DNA of 64,000 nucleotides from JABDMH01 sp964428345 (GCA_964428345.1 CAYRYD010000030.1:1-64000), one strand, 5' to 3'. Counted from the stretch's first letter, positions 51,213-61,273 are shown. Notes: generated by a model not told the origin, from the sequence alone. Program-made: numbers and translations.

Positions 51213-51680
51213 TTATTGCTCCAGCGGCGGAATCCGCAAGACCTGGCCGGGATAGATCAGATCAGGATCTTTCAGCATAGGTTTGTTGGCTTCAAATATG
51301 ACTGGATACTTCATCGCATTGCCATAATGGGCCTTGGCAATCTTGGAGAGGGTATCTCCTTTTTTTACTTCGTAAAAGACCGCTTCCGGAGCAGGAATCA
51401 CGACCGAGATGCGGTCGTCAACCGTGGCTATACCTTCCACATTACCCAGGGCGAGAATAACTTTCTCCTTGTCAGCCTGCGACTCGGTCTGACCGTAGAC
51501 AGTCACAACATCATCGTTGAGTTCGATATCCAGGTCCTTGATCGGTAAATGGAGATTCGTGACGACATTCTTCAGTTGTTGCCGCCTTTCCTCCAGTTCT
51601 TCAGCAGCTTCAGCTGCTCTGGTTGCAGACGACTTAAAAATGCCTTCACCGGCTTTCTTCAAAAATGAAAATAATCCCAT
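51213..51680 (-). CDS. BON and LysM domain protein, Kbp/YgaU-like
   Basis: The 155-residue protein begins MGLFSFLKKAGEGIFK, close to E. coli Kbp, has a BON domain (about residues 40-90, with DIELNDDVVTVYGQTESQADKEK) and a C-terminal LysM domain (about 105-152: YEVKKGDTLSKIAKAHYGNAMKYP). Kbp is a cytoplasmic potassium-binding protein that helps cells adapt to high K+; no signal peptide is seen here either. The gene is monocistronic, with a terminator directly after it. Confidence 0.93.
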   Translation of the reverse strand: MGLFSFLKKAGEGIFKSSATRAAEAAEELEERRQQLKNVVTNLHLPIKDLDIELNDDVVTVYGQTESQADKEKVILALGNVEGIATVDDRISVVIPAPEAVFYEVKKGDTLSKIAKAHYGNAMKYPVIFEANKPMLKDPDLIYPGQVLRIPPLEQ

Positions 51681-51918
51681 GGAAATTAGTTTAGTTAGTT
51701 AAATAATTCAATGTCTGGCTGGTGATCCTGGTGATCACGCAGTATGTAGCAAAATGACCTTAGTGAATCTTTATCAATAGCGCAGTCAGGTCAGCATTGG
51801 TTCCTTGAAGTTGGAGAAATTTTAACGTTTTTCTACCTTCTGAAATTGTTCAGATTACCATGGTCGTATTCTGGTGGTCAGACTTTGATAAATCAGGCTG
51901 GATGTATGCGAAAAACCT

Positions 51919-51926
51919 TATATTTG
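51919..51926 (+). promoter_or_regulatory. Probable -7 element of secDF
   Basis: TATATTTG matches TAnnTTTG exactly and lies 42 bases before the secDF ATG. At the expected -33 distance only CTG is present. Assigned by pattern and position. Confidence 0.5.
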
Positions 51927-51968
51927 CGCAACTTTTTCTAAAACAGTGTCTTAATCAATACCATTTAT

Positions 51969-54900
51969 ATGCAGGGTAAAGGAATTGTAAAGTTTTTTTT
52001 GGTGGTGATGGCCATTGTGTGTGCCATCCAATATCTGTTGATCTTACCTACCCGTAAGGTGGAAAAAGCGGCGGATGCGTATGCCGAGAAGGTGGCTATG
52101 AGCCTGGGAGACAGTGATTTATCCAGTGTTCAGGCAAAACAGGCCAGGATCAGCTATCTGGATTCCATGTCTTCGGAAGAAGTCTTCAAGATCCCGCTCA
52201 TCAAAAGTTATACCTATGAGGAGCTGAAAAGACAACAACTTGCCCTGGGGCTTGACCTTAAAGGGGGAATGAGCGTGGTACTTCAGGTCGATCTGAAGGA
52301 TTTCCTGATATCCCTGTCCAATGAAAGCAAGGATCCGACTTTCCACGAAGCATTAGCCAACGCTGATAAGGCTTTTACCTCCGCACAGACGGACTATATT
52401 ACTCTTTTTGGAGAGGAGTTCCAGAAAATAGCCGGAGATAAACGACTTTCCTCCATATTTTCCCGGAGCCCTTCTCTCAGGGATCAGATCAATTTTGAGA
52501 CCAGAGACGCCGAAGTCCTGTCAATCTTACGCAGTTCGGCCAACGAGACCGTCGATCTTACCTACAAACGGCTAAAAGACCGGATTGATAAGTTGGGGGT
52601 AGTACAACCTAACGTTTCTCTCGATGCTGCCCGGGATTTGATACTGGTTGAACTGCCTGGTATTGATAATCCGGAGCGTGCGCGATCGTTTCTCCAGAGC
52701 GCAGCCAAACTCGAATTCTGGGATGTCTACCGGGTATCCGATCCGGGTATTCTTAATGCCTTTGTCGAAGCTGACCAGCGTTTGAGACGAATGCAATCGG
52801 GCGATACCACCAACCTTGATACACCGGTTGCAGAAGAAATTCAGATGGACACCATCTGGTCACCTGCACTGGATAGCCTGGGAAATCCAACCGGAGATTC
52901 CACATTTGAGGTGATCGAGACGACCGTGGGTAGCGATCCCTTCGGTGACCGCGGTCCACTGCTACAGTTGATGGATCTGAACGTAGCCACCACCCAGGGT
53001 GTCACCGGATTTCCCCTGGCCGTTATGTCGGTAGCCGATGAAAACAAGAAAAATCAGATTGATCAGTACCTGAGTATGCCCGAGATTCAGAGGCTGTTTC
53101 CACAGGATGCCTTTTTCCGCTGGGGTCAGAAACCTTTCAAAGACCGGCAGACTGGTAAGTCAAGTGGAAAATATGAGTTGTATCTGCTGAAGAAGAAAAG
53201 GGGTACGGACAAAGCTCCCCTTGCCGGTGACCATGTGGTGCGTGCTACTTCACAACCCAATCCGATGAATCAGGAAGTGCAGGTTTCACTCAGTATGGAT
53301 AACCAGGGAGCCCGGATTTGGGGTGACATGACTACCCGGGCAGCCCAGGATAATAACCGGGAGATTGCCATTCTGCTGGACGATGAGGTAGTGTCTGCAC
53401 CGGTGGTTAATGAACCGATTACCACCGGCGATTCGCAGATCTCGGGAGACTTTTCCATTCAGGAAGGACAGGATTTGGCCAATATCCTGCAGATTGGAAA
53501 ATTACCGGCTTCTACCAGGATTATCCAGGAGGCAGTGGTCGGCCCGTCTTTGGGTAAAGAGAACATCAACCGCTCCCTGATCTCCCTCCTGATCGGATTT
53601 GGCCTGGTCATCGTCTTTATGTTGTTTTATTATGGAGGTGCCGGTATCATCTCCATCATCGCTTTACTGGCCAACCTGTTTTTCATTTTCGGAGCCCTGG
53701 CATCTTATGGAACGGTCCTGACTCTGCCAGGCTTTGCCGGTGTCATCCTGACCATCGGTATGGCTGTTGATGCCAATGTCATCATTTTTGAAAGAGTACG
53801 GGAGGAATTGAGGGAAGGTAAATCCCTCCTGATGGCCATAACTGATGGCTTTAGCAATAGTTATAGTGCCATCATCGATGCCAATGTCACTACCATTCTT
53901 GTGGCCCTGGTGTTATCATATTTCGGTATCGGCCCTATCAAGGGATTTGCAGTGGTCTTGATCATCGGAGTCATTTTCTCACTATTTACCGCCGTCTTGT
54001 TATCAAGATTGGTATTTGACTGGTGGACCAGCAAAGGACGCAGCATCAGTTTCTGGACTGGTTCTTCTGCCAATTTATTCAGCAATCTGAACGTCGACTG
54101 GTTGGGTAAACGCCGGTTAGCTTACGTAGTTTCCGGACTGATCATTTTGGCTGGTCTGATTTCCTTTGTGACACGGGGCTTTGACCTTGGCGTTGATTTT
54201 AAGGGCGGGCATGCCTATACTCTTCAATTTGATTCGGGTTCCCCGGTTTCAGCGAGCGATCTTCGAAGTAACCTGACTACCGTTTTTGGATCGGAGCCGG
54301 TCGTAAAAACGGTGGATACCGAGAATACCTTCAACATCGTAACCGATTACCTGATAGGCAGCGATGAAGAAGACGCCGATGTCCAGGTATTACAGAAGCT
54401 GTATGAAGGGGTCAACGGTATGGCGGGAGGAAATCTCGTTTTTGACCAGTTTAAGGATCCAGAAGGTCAGGGTACCCATGTAACCAGTTCATCGAAGGTC
54501 GAACCAACCATCGCCGATGATATCAAATCAAGTTCCATCTATGCCGCCATCTTTGCATTGCTGAGCATTTTCCTCTATATATTCATCCGTTTCAGTAAGT
54601 GGCAGTATAGTGCCGGCGCGGTAGCTGCTTTGTTTCACGATGCATTGGTGGTCTTGAGTATTTTCTCGATTTTCCATGGTATCGTGCCATGGACGATGGA
54701 AATTGATCAAAACTTCATTGCTGCCTTGTTGACGGTGATTGGATACTCGATCAACGACACCGTGATCATCTTTGACCGGATCCGGGAGTATCTCCATCAG
54801 TATACCAAGCGATCGAAAGCCGAGACCATCAATATGGCCATCAACACCACTTTAAGCCGCACGATTATCACTTCTTTTACCACGATCATGGTGGTTTTGA

Positions 54901-55082
54901 TCCTGTTTCTGTTCGGCGGAGCCAGCATCAAGGGCTTTGCTTTTGCTCTGGTGGTGGGCATCATATGTGGTACTTATTCTACCATCTTTATAGCAACCCC
55001 GATGGTTCATGACCTGACCGGTGAAATGGCCGCGAAAGAAGTGAGTAAGAAAAAGCATTTTTCAAAGGCAGTCAAAGCCTAG
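51969..55082 (+). CDS. secDF: Fused protein translocase subunit SecDF
   Basis: The 1037-residue protein joins SecD and SecF, the proton-driven accessory subunits of the Sec translocon. The SecD half has the D1 region LGLDLKGGMSVVLQVDLKDF (about residue 80), a periplasmic domain and six helices with FAGVILTIGMAVDANVIIFERVREEL. The SecF half starts near residue 700 with RGFDLGVDFKGGHAYTLQF and ends in five or six helices with VIGYSINDTVIIFDRIREYL. Fusion is normal in Bacteroidota. It also serves cargo that later uses the T9SS. A strong terminator follows at 55110. Confidence 0.96.
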   Translation: MQGKGIVKFFLVVMAIVCAIQYLLILPTRKVEKAADAYAEKVAMSLGDSDLSSVQAKQARISYLDSMSSEEVFKIPLIKSYTYEELKRQQLALGLDLKGGMSVVLQVDLKDFLISLSNESKDPTFHEALANADKAFTSAQTDYITLFGEEFQKIAGDKRLSSIFSRSPSLRDQINFETRDAEVLSILRSSANETVDLTYKRLKDRIDKLGVVQPNVSLDAARDLILVELPGIDNPERARSFLQSAAKLEFWDVYRVSDPGILNAFVEADQRLRRMQSGDTTNLDTPVAEEIQMDTIWSPALDSLGNPTGDSTFEVIETTVGSDPFGDRGPLLQLMDLNVATTQGVTGFPLAVMSVADENKKNQIDQYLSMPEIQRLFPQDAFFRWGQKPFKDRQTGKSSGKYELYLLKKKRGTDKAPLAGDHVVRATSQPNPMNQEVQVSLSMDNQGARIWGDMTTRAAQDNNREIAILLDDEVVSAPVVNEPITTGDSQISGDFSIQEGQDLANILQIGKLPASTRIIQEAVVGPSLGKENINRSLISLLIGFGLVIVFMLFYYGGAGIISIIALLANLFFIFGALASYGTVLTLPGFAGVILTIGMAVDANVIIFERVREELREGKSLLMAITDGFSNSYSAIIDANVTTILVALVLSYFGIGPIKGFAVVLIIGVIFSLFTAVLLSRLVFDWWTSKGRSISFWTGSSANLFSNLNVDWLGKRRLAYVVSGLIILAGLISFVTRGFDLGVDFKGGHAYTLQFDSGSPVSASDLRSNLTTVFGSEPVVKTVDTENTFNIVTDYLIGSDEEDADVQVLQKLYEGVNGMAGGNLVFDQFKDPEGQGTHVTSSSKVEPTIADDIKSSSIYAAIFALLSIFLYIFIRFSKWQYSAGAVAALFHDALVVLSIFSIFHGIVPWTMEIDQNFIAALLTVIGYSINDTVIIFDRIREYLHQYTKRSKAETINMAINTTLSRTIITSFTTIMVVLILFLFGGASIKGFAFALVVGIICGTYSTIFIATPMVHDLTGEMAAKEVSKKKHFSKAVKA

Positions 55083-55109
55083 TTTGTAAAAATACTACGA
55101 TAGAACATC

Positions 55110-55143
55110 AAAAGCCTGCAGATTTTACCTGCAGGCTTTTTTT
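55110..55143 (+). terminator. Rho-independent terminator after secDF
   Basis: AAAAGCCTGCAG (55110-55121) and CTGCAGGCTTTT (55129-55140) form a 12-bp perfect stem with a 7-base loop, followed by more T. It lies 28 bases after the secDF stop. Confidence 0.9.
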
Positions 55144-55207
55144 GTCTTAAGTGTCTGATAAACAGCCATCCGGCAACTTCCACCAGAAATATTTCGTTAT
55201 ATTGGGC

Positions 55208-57202
55208 ATGATGGTAAGCTGGAAATATTTGAAGATATCCACCCTGCTGCTGTTGATGCTGGCTGGCAGTTATTCCTGTAGCTTTACGGAAAAGATCCGG
55301 GATGGCCGGACAGCTTTTGAGCGTAAACGATACTTTCAGGCAGCAGAAATGCTTGGTGACGAATTTCAGGTGGCCCGCAGCTCTCTGGATCGGATGAATA
55401 TCGCCTTTCTGATCGGTGAGTCAAATATGAAGTTTTCGAATTTTGAAGAAGCCGCCCGGTGGTATAAAATTGCCTACGAAGGCGGGTATGGACCGAGCTC
55501 CCTTGTGGCCTATGCCGGGTGTCTCAAGCAGCTGGAACAATATGAAGAAGCCGCAGCCAGTTTTATCAAAGCCGGTGATGAAATCGGTGACCGCATTAAA
55601 TTCCGCAATGAGATTGCCTCCTGTCTGCAGGCCATCGAATGGCGGGATGATGCTCAGTATAGGCCCTATGTGATTGAAAATCTGGAAATGAACAGCATTG
55701 CCTCAGATTACGCTGCAGTGCCGCTGTCAGGCAATGAGATTGCATTTACCAGCGATCGTGATCAAAGTACAGGAGATTATAAGTATGCCTGGAGTGGCAA
55801 CGATTTCTCGGATCTATTTCTGGCTGATCTGAGGCAGAACAATGTGACCCAGTATGGAGGTGAACAGCTTAATCTCGATGAAAATGAGGGTACGATGGCG
55901 GTCAGCCCGGATGGTATGAGCATGGTTTTCTGCCGTTGCTTCAGCCGGGAGGACTACGATGCCCATTGCAAACTGATGATCAGTGAGAAGAGCGGGAACT
56001 CATGGTCGCCACCAACGGTACTGCCTTTTATCAGGGACGGGGTGAATTACCGGCATCCTTCGTTTTCCGCCGATGGTACCATGCTCGTATTTTCGGCAAA
56101 TATCGATGAAGCAACCAACGACTATGATCTCTACCTCAGCCGGCTGGTCGATGATCAATGGCAACAACCCCTTTCGCTGGGTGCCCGGATCAACACGCCG
56201 GGAAGGGAAGGTTTTCCCTTTATCCACCAGGATACGCTGTATTATTCATCCAATTTTGGAGGTATGGGAGGGTTGGATATTTATAAAACGTACCTGTTGT
56301 CCAATGGTCAATGGTCTCCGCCGGAAAACCTCAAGGCTCCCATCAATTCGGGTGCTGATGACTTTTCGTTTGTAGTTAATCCATTCTTTACAGCTTCGGA
56401 CAGCATTACCGAACAGGGATTCTTCAGTTCTAACCGGAGGGGTGGCAAAGGGAGTGATGATATTTACCAATATGAAAGGCGAAGGTATTTCCCGGTAAAA
56501 CCCGAACCCAAAAAAGAGTATGAATACGAAATTGTGCTGGATCTACGGGTCTTTCAGCGTCAGTACGAAGACGAAAATGACCCCAATAGCAAGGTGATTA
56601 TGCGGGTGCCGTTGTCCAACGCATCGATTTCCGTTCGGGAAGACGGTATCAACTTCCGGGAAACCAGTTCGAATCAATATGGTATCATGACCCTGGAGCT
56701 TAATCCGGAAAAGGAGTACGAATTCTTTGTATCACACGAAGGTTTCTTTAATAACGAACTGATTTTTTCCACCAGAAACCTGGTTATCGATTCCACCAGG
56801 AAGGTTCAGAAGTATGAGGAGCGGATCTTGCTCGATAAGATCTTTTATGACAAGGAAATCGTCCTGGAGAATATCTATTATGATCTGGATGAATCCTACA
56901 TCCGGGACGATGCCAAGCCTACTTTGGACACGCTGGCCAATCTGTTGAAGATCAACCCGCAAATTAAAATTCAACTTTCTTCTCATACCGATTGCCGGGC
57001 AACGGCTGAGTATAATGACCGGTTGTCGCAGGCACGGGCGCAATCAGCGGTCGATTACCTGATCAGCCGGGGGATTGCGCAGGAGCGCATGGTTGCTAAG
57101 GGTTATGGCGAATCACAACTGGCTATCGACTGTATCTGTGAGGAGTGTACTGAAGAGCAGCATCAGGCCAACCGGCGGACGACCTTTAAAGTGACCGAGT
57201 GA
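55208..57202 (+). CDS. TPR/PD40/OmpA-domain lipoprotein, PorE-like
   Basis: The protein of about 664 residues has a lipoprotein signal (LLMLAGSYSC). TPR-like helices follow (about residues 35-155: RTAFERKRYFQAAEML, FEEAARWYKIAYEGG), then PD40 propeller repeats (about 165-430: GNEIAFTSDRD, GTMAVSPDGMSMVF, RHPSFSADGTMLVFSA), a carboxypeptidase-like domain (about 465-540) and an OmpA C-terminal peptidoglycan-binding domain (about 550-660, IQLSSHTDCRATAEYNDRLSQARA). This domain order matches PorE, a T9SS periplasmic component. Similar proteins of other role also exist. The upstream GTG at 55151 is less likely than the ATGs at 55208/55211. Confidence 0.85.
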   Translation: MMVSWKYLKISTLLLLMLAGSYSCSFTEKIRDGRTAFERKRYFQAAEMLGDEFQVARSSLDRMNIAFLIGESNMKFSNFEEAARWYKIAYEGGYGPSSLVAYAGCLKQLEQYEEAAASFIKAGDEIGDRIKFRNEIASCLQAIEWRDDAQYRPYVIENLEMNSIASDYAAVPLSGNEIAFTSDRDQSTGDYKYAWSGNDFSDLFLADLRQNNVTQYGGEQLNLDENEGTMAVSPDGMSMVFCRCFSREDYDAHCKLMISEKSGNSWSPPTVLPFIRDGVNYRHPSFSADGTMLVFSANIDEATNDYDLYLSRLVDDQWQQPLSLGARINTPGREGFPFIHQDTLYYSSNFGGMGGLDIYKTYLLSNGQWSPPENLKAPINSGADDFSFVVNPFFTASDSITEQGFFSSNRRGGKGSDDIYQYERRRYFPVKPEPKKEYEYEIVLDLRVFQRQYEDENDPNSKVIMRVPLSNASISVREDGINFRETSSNQYGIMTLELNPEKEYEFFVSHEGFFNNELIFSTRNLVIDSTRKVQKYEERILLDKIFYDKEIVLENIYYDLDESYIRDDAKPTLDTLANLLKINPQIKIQLSSHTDCRATAEYNDRLSQARAQSAVDYLISRGIAQERMVAKGYGESQLAIDCICEECTEEQHQANRRTTFKVTE

Positions 57203-57237
57203 CACTTTTCTATGGGAAATGACTGGTCTGCCACCAC

Positions 57238-58764
57238 CTAATATCGCCAGCTTTGCAGGTCAGCCCCTTTGGGAGAACGGGTTTTTACTTCCTCAGCCCA
57301 TTTTCTGATAAACATTTGATGGTAACGTAAGCGGGAGATATGATTGGGTTGGGTATGATCGCCATTCCAACAATGTTCTGCCCGGTCACCGTAATCGACT
57401 TCACCGTCATAATAGGGTGAAGTCGTCTCTTCCAGAATCTCCTCCGCCAGGTAGACGGCATTATTCAGGTAATAATTGTCCATATCTCCGCAGTACAGGT
57501 GAATTTTCCCCTGCCATTGATGGCCATATTTATTCCAGTCACGCTTCAGGATATAGGCCAGGTCGTAGTTTTCCTTCCAGTAAGCGGCTACCTGGTGGTT
57601 AATCTCTCCCGTTTCTTTGTTCCAGATTCGTTGAGGATAACCATCTTTGCCCACCGGGCTGTATACGGCTTCCCAGATATCCCATTGTTGTCCGGACCTG
57701 CTTTTGGTGCCCAGGGCCAGCTCCCGGAGATTCATTTCCATGAGTGTAGCGCTTACCTTTCCCAGGTAGTCACGGTGTCCCGGCCGGGGTGTTTTCTTAT
57801 ATGGACTTTCGATAAAATATGCATTTTGATCTTCGTAGAGATTGACCAGGCAATAAGCCCGAAAATCGATGGGATCCGGACAGGCAGCGTAACAACCATT
57901 GTATTCGCCGGGGTAAAAGACCTGCACAGCGAGCGCCTCCCAGCCACCGGTGCTTCCACCGTAGGTAAACCGTGCCCAACCTTCACCAATGCCCCGGAAC
58001 TGCTTTTCGATATATGGTATCAGTTCATAAGTGATGGCATCGCCGTACGGTCCGTTGTTTTCGCTGTTGACGGCATAGGAATCATCATAATAGGGGGTGG
58101 GGTGCTGGATTTCAATGGCAATCACCCTGGGAAAATCCGGTCCGGTCCAAAGCTTGTAAAATTCATAGGCTTCCTGCTGAATGATCTGGTTGTAACCATG
58201 CAGCTGAAACCGTGCACTGTAGTCGGGTTCCAGTTGGGGATCCGGTGGAATGGTCCTCCAGCCGCCAAAATCCTGCGGAAAATGGCCATGAAAGATAGCC
58301 AGTGGATAGCGAACTTCAGGATGATCATCCCATCCCTCCGGTAATAGTATGTGGGCACCCAGATATATATCTCTTCCCCAGAACCGGGACAGCAGTTCTG
58401 ATCGCATTTTGATGTGCCTGACATACCGGGAATCCTCGGGTTCTTCAATGGCTGGTATTGTTTGATCGAGGGCAATGCGGATAGAGGGACCCAGGGGGTC
58501 GAAAAAGATCTTCCGGGGTGCGCTGTACAGATTGCCCGGCTTGAGATTCCATTGCTGACCTTCACCCCGGTCAGGGGGCAACAGTACCCGGTGACCGTCA
58601 CTTCGGTCGAAATACTCATACCGGTTTAACAAGACCTGTACATAATAAAATGCCGGCGGAACATGACGGATGGACTGGATTGGATAACCGTATAAATCAC
58701 CGGACAATACGGGTACCGGTTGTTCTGCCGGCCAGTTTTCAAGATCCATTCCAAAGACCATTTG
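57238..58764 (-). CDS. Alpha/beta hydrolase-fold putative esterase, 5' end lost in gap
   Basis: The visible 508 codons lack the start, which lies in the N run. The protein has an N-terminal beta-rich domain (QMVFGMDLENWPAE, YYVQVLLNRYEYFDRSDGH) and an esterase-D-like hydrolase domain. The nucleophile serine sits in TYGGSTGGWEALAVQ. DMDNYYL and HCWNGDHTQ supply likely Asp and His. It reads through the N run into feoB only because N codons carry no stops. The missing part is probably a signal peptide and some tens of residues. The substrate is unknown. Confidence 0.82.
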   Translation of the reverse strand, partial: QMVFGMDLENWPAEQPVPVLSGDLYGYPIQSIRHVPPAFYYVQVLLNRYEYFDRSDGHRVLLPPDRGEGQQWNLKPGNLYSAPRKIFFDPLGPSIRIALDQTIPAIEEPEDSRYVRHIKMRSELLSRFWGRDIYLGAHILLPEGWDDHPEVRYPLAIFHGHFPQDFGGWRTIPPDPQLEPDYSARFQLHGYNQIIQQEAYEFYKLWTGPDFPRVIAIEIQHPTPYYDDSYAVNSENNGPYGDAITYELIPYIEKQFRGIGEGWARFTYGGSTGGWEALAVQVFYPGEYNGCYAACPDPIDFRAYCLVNLYEDQNAYFIESPYKKTPRPGHRDYLGKVSATLMEMNLRELALGTKSRSGQQWDIWEAVYSPVGKDGYPQRIWNKETGEINHQVAAYWKENYDLAYILKRDWNKYGHQWQGKIHLYCGDMDNYYLNNAVYLAEEILEETTSPYYDGEVDYGDRAEHCWNGDHTQPNHISRLRYHQMFIRKWAEEVKTRSPKGADLQSWRY

Positions 58765-58864
58765 NNNNNNNNNNNNNNNNNNNNNNNNNNNNNNNNNNNN
58801 NNNNNNNNNNNNNNNNNNNNNNNNNNNNNNNNNNNNNNNNNNNNNNNNNNNNNNNNNNNNNNNN
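58765..58864. other. Assembly gap of exactly 100 N
   Basis: A run of 100 N is a conventional placeholder for a scaffold gap of unknown size. It removes the 3' end of feoB and the 5' end of the esterase gene. Confidence 0.99.
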
Positions 58865-60855
58865 CATTGCATGGCAAAGACAAAAAACAATAGCAGCGAA
58901 AGGGCAGTGGCGTAATTGAAAATGGGCTTTCCGGTCACCGGGTCAACCTGTCTGGCCAGGTGTTCCCGGATCCGGAATTCATCTTCTTCCGATCCGATGC
59001 TGTAAATGGTGGCCATCGAACCCACGAATACTTCGCGGGCAGCAAAAGCACTGATCAGGGCAATTCCGATTTTCCAGTCATAACCCAGGGGTTTGATGAC
59101 GGGTTCGATGAATTTACCCAGCTGACCAGCGAAAGATGCTTCCAGGGTTCGGGAAGCAATCAGATTATCACGGTCCTGCTGGGTCAGGTTCTGTGCAATG
59201 GCTTCCGTCTGTGCTTCTTGTTCGGCTGCCTTCATTTTTGCCGGCGGTCCATAAGAAGCCAGAAACCAAAGGAGAATGGAAATCATGAGGATGATTTTCC
59301 CGGCTTCGGTTACAAAAGCTCCCACTTTGCTACGGATATTTCTCCATACACTCCTCCAGTCGGGAGTCCGGTAAGAGGGTAATTCCATGACAAAAAATGA
59401 AAGCATCCTTGCCCTGAGGATTTTCTTAAATACCCATCCGGCAAAGAGGGCCGATATAATTCCCAGGACGTACAGGCCGGCAAAAGCCAGTCCCTGGGTG
59501 TTAAAAATACCCAGCACCGGTTCATATGGAACCACAAAGGCGATCAGAACCGTATAGACCGGTATTCTGGCCGAGCATGAGATAAACGGGGTGACCAGAA
59601 TGGTGATCAGTCTTTCCTTCCAGTTGACGATCGAGCGGGTAGACATGATCGCCGGTATTGCACAGGCTCCTCCACTGATCAGGGCTACAATACTGCGGCC
59701 ATTCATTCCGAAGCGGCGCAAGAAACGGTCAAACAAGTAGGCAGCCCGGGCCATATATCCAATCTCTTCCAAAATAGAAATCAATAGAAACAAAATGGCG
59801 ATTTGTGGGATGAATACCATCACACCGCTAAACCCGGCCAGTATACCATCGGTCAGTAAATCAGTGAGCAACGAAGGTGGGAGGACGTTCTTCAACCAGA
59901 AACCCAGCGAACCAAAGGCTTCTTCAATCAGATCCATTGGATACGTCGCCCAGGCAAAGATAGCCTGGAAGACAAACAACATCAGGATCGTGAAAATCAG
60001 CGGTCCCGCCAGCCAGTGGGTGAGTACTTTGTCCAGCTTTTCGGTAAAAGTCTGTTCTTTCCCGTCTTTCTTGACCGCATCCCTGACCAGATCTTCCAGG
60101 GTATTGAGGCGGGAAAATGTTTCCTCTACCTGTTCCTTAAGGGGCTCAAATTCATTTTTCTGCAGGATGCGTGACCAGTCAGACTGTGGTAGAGTCAGAT
60201 CAAAATCTAACCAATCATGGTGATGAGCCCAAAGCCATCGCATATAGAGGTTGGGCACCGGTTCGACCTGGCCGATTTCAGCTAACATCTTTAGGGCATC
60301 CCGGTGCAACTCGGTGATCTTCCGGGGTGGATGAGGGTGGTTTTGAAGAGCCCGGCAGATGGCCATTTTCAAAGCATCGATATTCCTTCGTTTCCGGCTG
60401 CTGATGGCAATGACATCGATACCCAACTGTTTCGTCAAATAATCGAGATCAAGCAGGCTGCCGGCATCTTCAAATTCATCCATAAGACTAAGTACCAGGA
60501 TCGTAGGAAGGCCCAGGTCCAGGATCTGGGTCAATGCCAGCAATTGGCGATCCAGGTGATTGGCATCAGCCACGTAGACGATGAGTTCCGGATGATCCTG
60601 ATGGTAAGGATTGATCAAAACTTCGGTCGTGATCCGTTCGTCAGAAGAATTGGGAAAAAGGCTGTAAGTTCCCGGTAGATCAATAAACTTTACTGCACCG
60701 CATTCCGGTAACTCGGCTATACCCGAGACCCGGTCTACCGTGACACCCGGGAAATTGCCCACTTTGCTGTTGCTGCCGGTGAGTAAATTGAAGAGGGTGG
60801 TTTTTCCGCTGTTCGGATTCCCGGCCAGGGCAACGACTCTGTGGATTTCGCTCAT
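58865..60855 (-). CDS. feoB: Ferrous iron transport protein B, 3' end lost in gap
   Basis: The first 663 residues are present. A G domain (about residues 5-170) has G1 GNPNSGKT (12-19), G3 DLPG (59-62) and a G4 site reading SLMD at 123-126 instead of the usual NxxD. The membrane part follows with gate repeats such as GGACAIPAIMSTRS and SCSARIPVYTVLIAF, which hold the Cys and Ser/Pro residues of the iron path. The last residues before the gap (LLLFFVFAMQ) show that roughly 60-70 residues are lost. FeoB imports Fe2+ at the inner membrane. Its ATG overlaps the feoA stop by one base. Confidence 0.93.
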
Positions 60856-61079
60856 TAAACCCGCACCAGAATTTGCATGGCCTCTTCATGCCGGAAGGCA
60901 ATTGACCGGCCATTAATGCGAACATAAAGGTTGCCTTTCAGGGGTAATCTTCGAACGATCGAGATGGTTTGACCAGGTGAAACGCCCATCGACAACATTT
61001 TCTTATGTAAAAGACTGACCGAAAAACCTTCCAGCGTGGCTATTTTTCCGGTCTCAAGTTCTGCTAATTTCAGTGGCAT
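60855..61079 (-). CDS. feoA: Ferrous iron transport protein A
   Basis: The 74-residue SH3-like protein reads MPLKLAELETGKIATLEGF, then LHKKMLSMGVSPGQTISIVRR and a C-terminal ING...FRHEEAMQILV, the FeoA pattern. FeoA is a small cytoplasmic partner of FeoB. The start at 61079 is chosen because the fuller frame would pass the promoter at 61133-61103. The one-base overlap with feoB (TAATG) indicates translational coupling. Confidence 0.93.
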   Translation of the reverse strand: MPLKLAELETGKIATLEGFSVSLLHKKMLSMGVSPGQTISIVRRLPLKGNLYVRINGRSIAFRHEEAMQILVRV

Positions 61080-61102
61080 GAAAGTATCCGGCTTTTGTTG
61101 CG

Positions 61103-61133
61103 CAAAATTACCGGTTCCCAGCACCCTTTACAA
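61103..61133 (-). promoter_or_regulatory. feoAB promoter
   Basis: The minus strand shows TTG (61133-61131), a 20-base spacer and TAATTTTG (61110-61103), a full Bacteroidota-type promoter. The predicted leader before the feoA ATG is about 17 bases. I see no clear Fur box. Confidence 0.68.
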
Positions 61134-61227
61134 TGATGATAATGTAGAAATCATCGTACCTAAGATTAGGTATAAGGATGGCTGATGACAAACCCGCTTG
61201 TTCCTCATATTAGTTTTAAACCTGAGT

Positions 61228-61235
61228 TAACTTTG
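61228..61235 (+). promoter_or_regulatory. Possible -7 element of the GAF-like protein gene
   Basis: TAACTTTG matches TAnnTTTG and lies 38 bases before the ATG at 61274. No TTG is found 19-21 bases upstream (the nearest gives 27). Confidence 0.35.
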
Positions 61236-61273
61236 TTTGTTCTCTATTTAGTTAGAGAAAATTGATTAATTCA

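Noticed and set aside
51722..51738. GTGATC-N5-GATCAC repeat upstream of the BON-LysM gene as an operator
   Set aside because: Six-base arms in a single copy, with no matching site or regulator nearby, are within chance expectation.
57238..60855. A single 1205-codon gene spanning feoB and an esterase
   Set aside because: The frame is continuous only through the 100 N. The two sides match unrelated families, each complete except for the end facing the gap.
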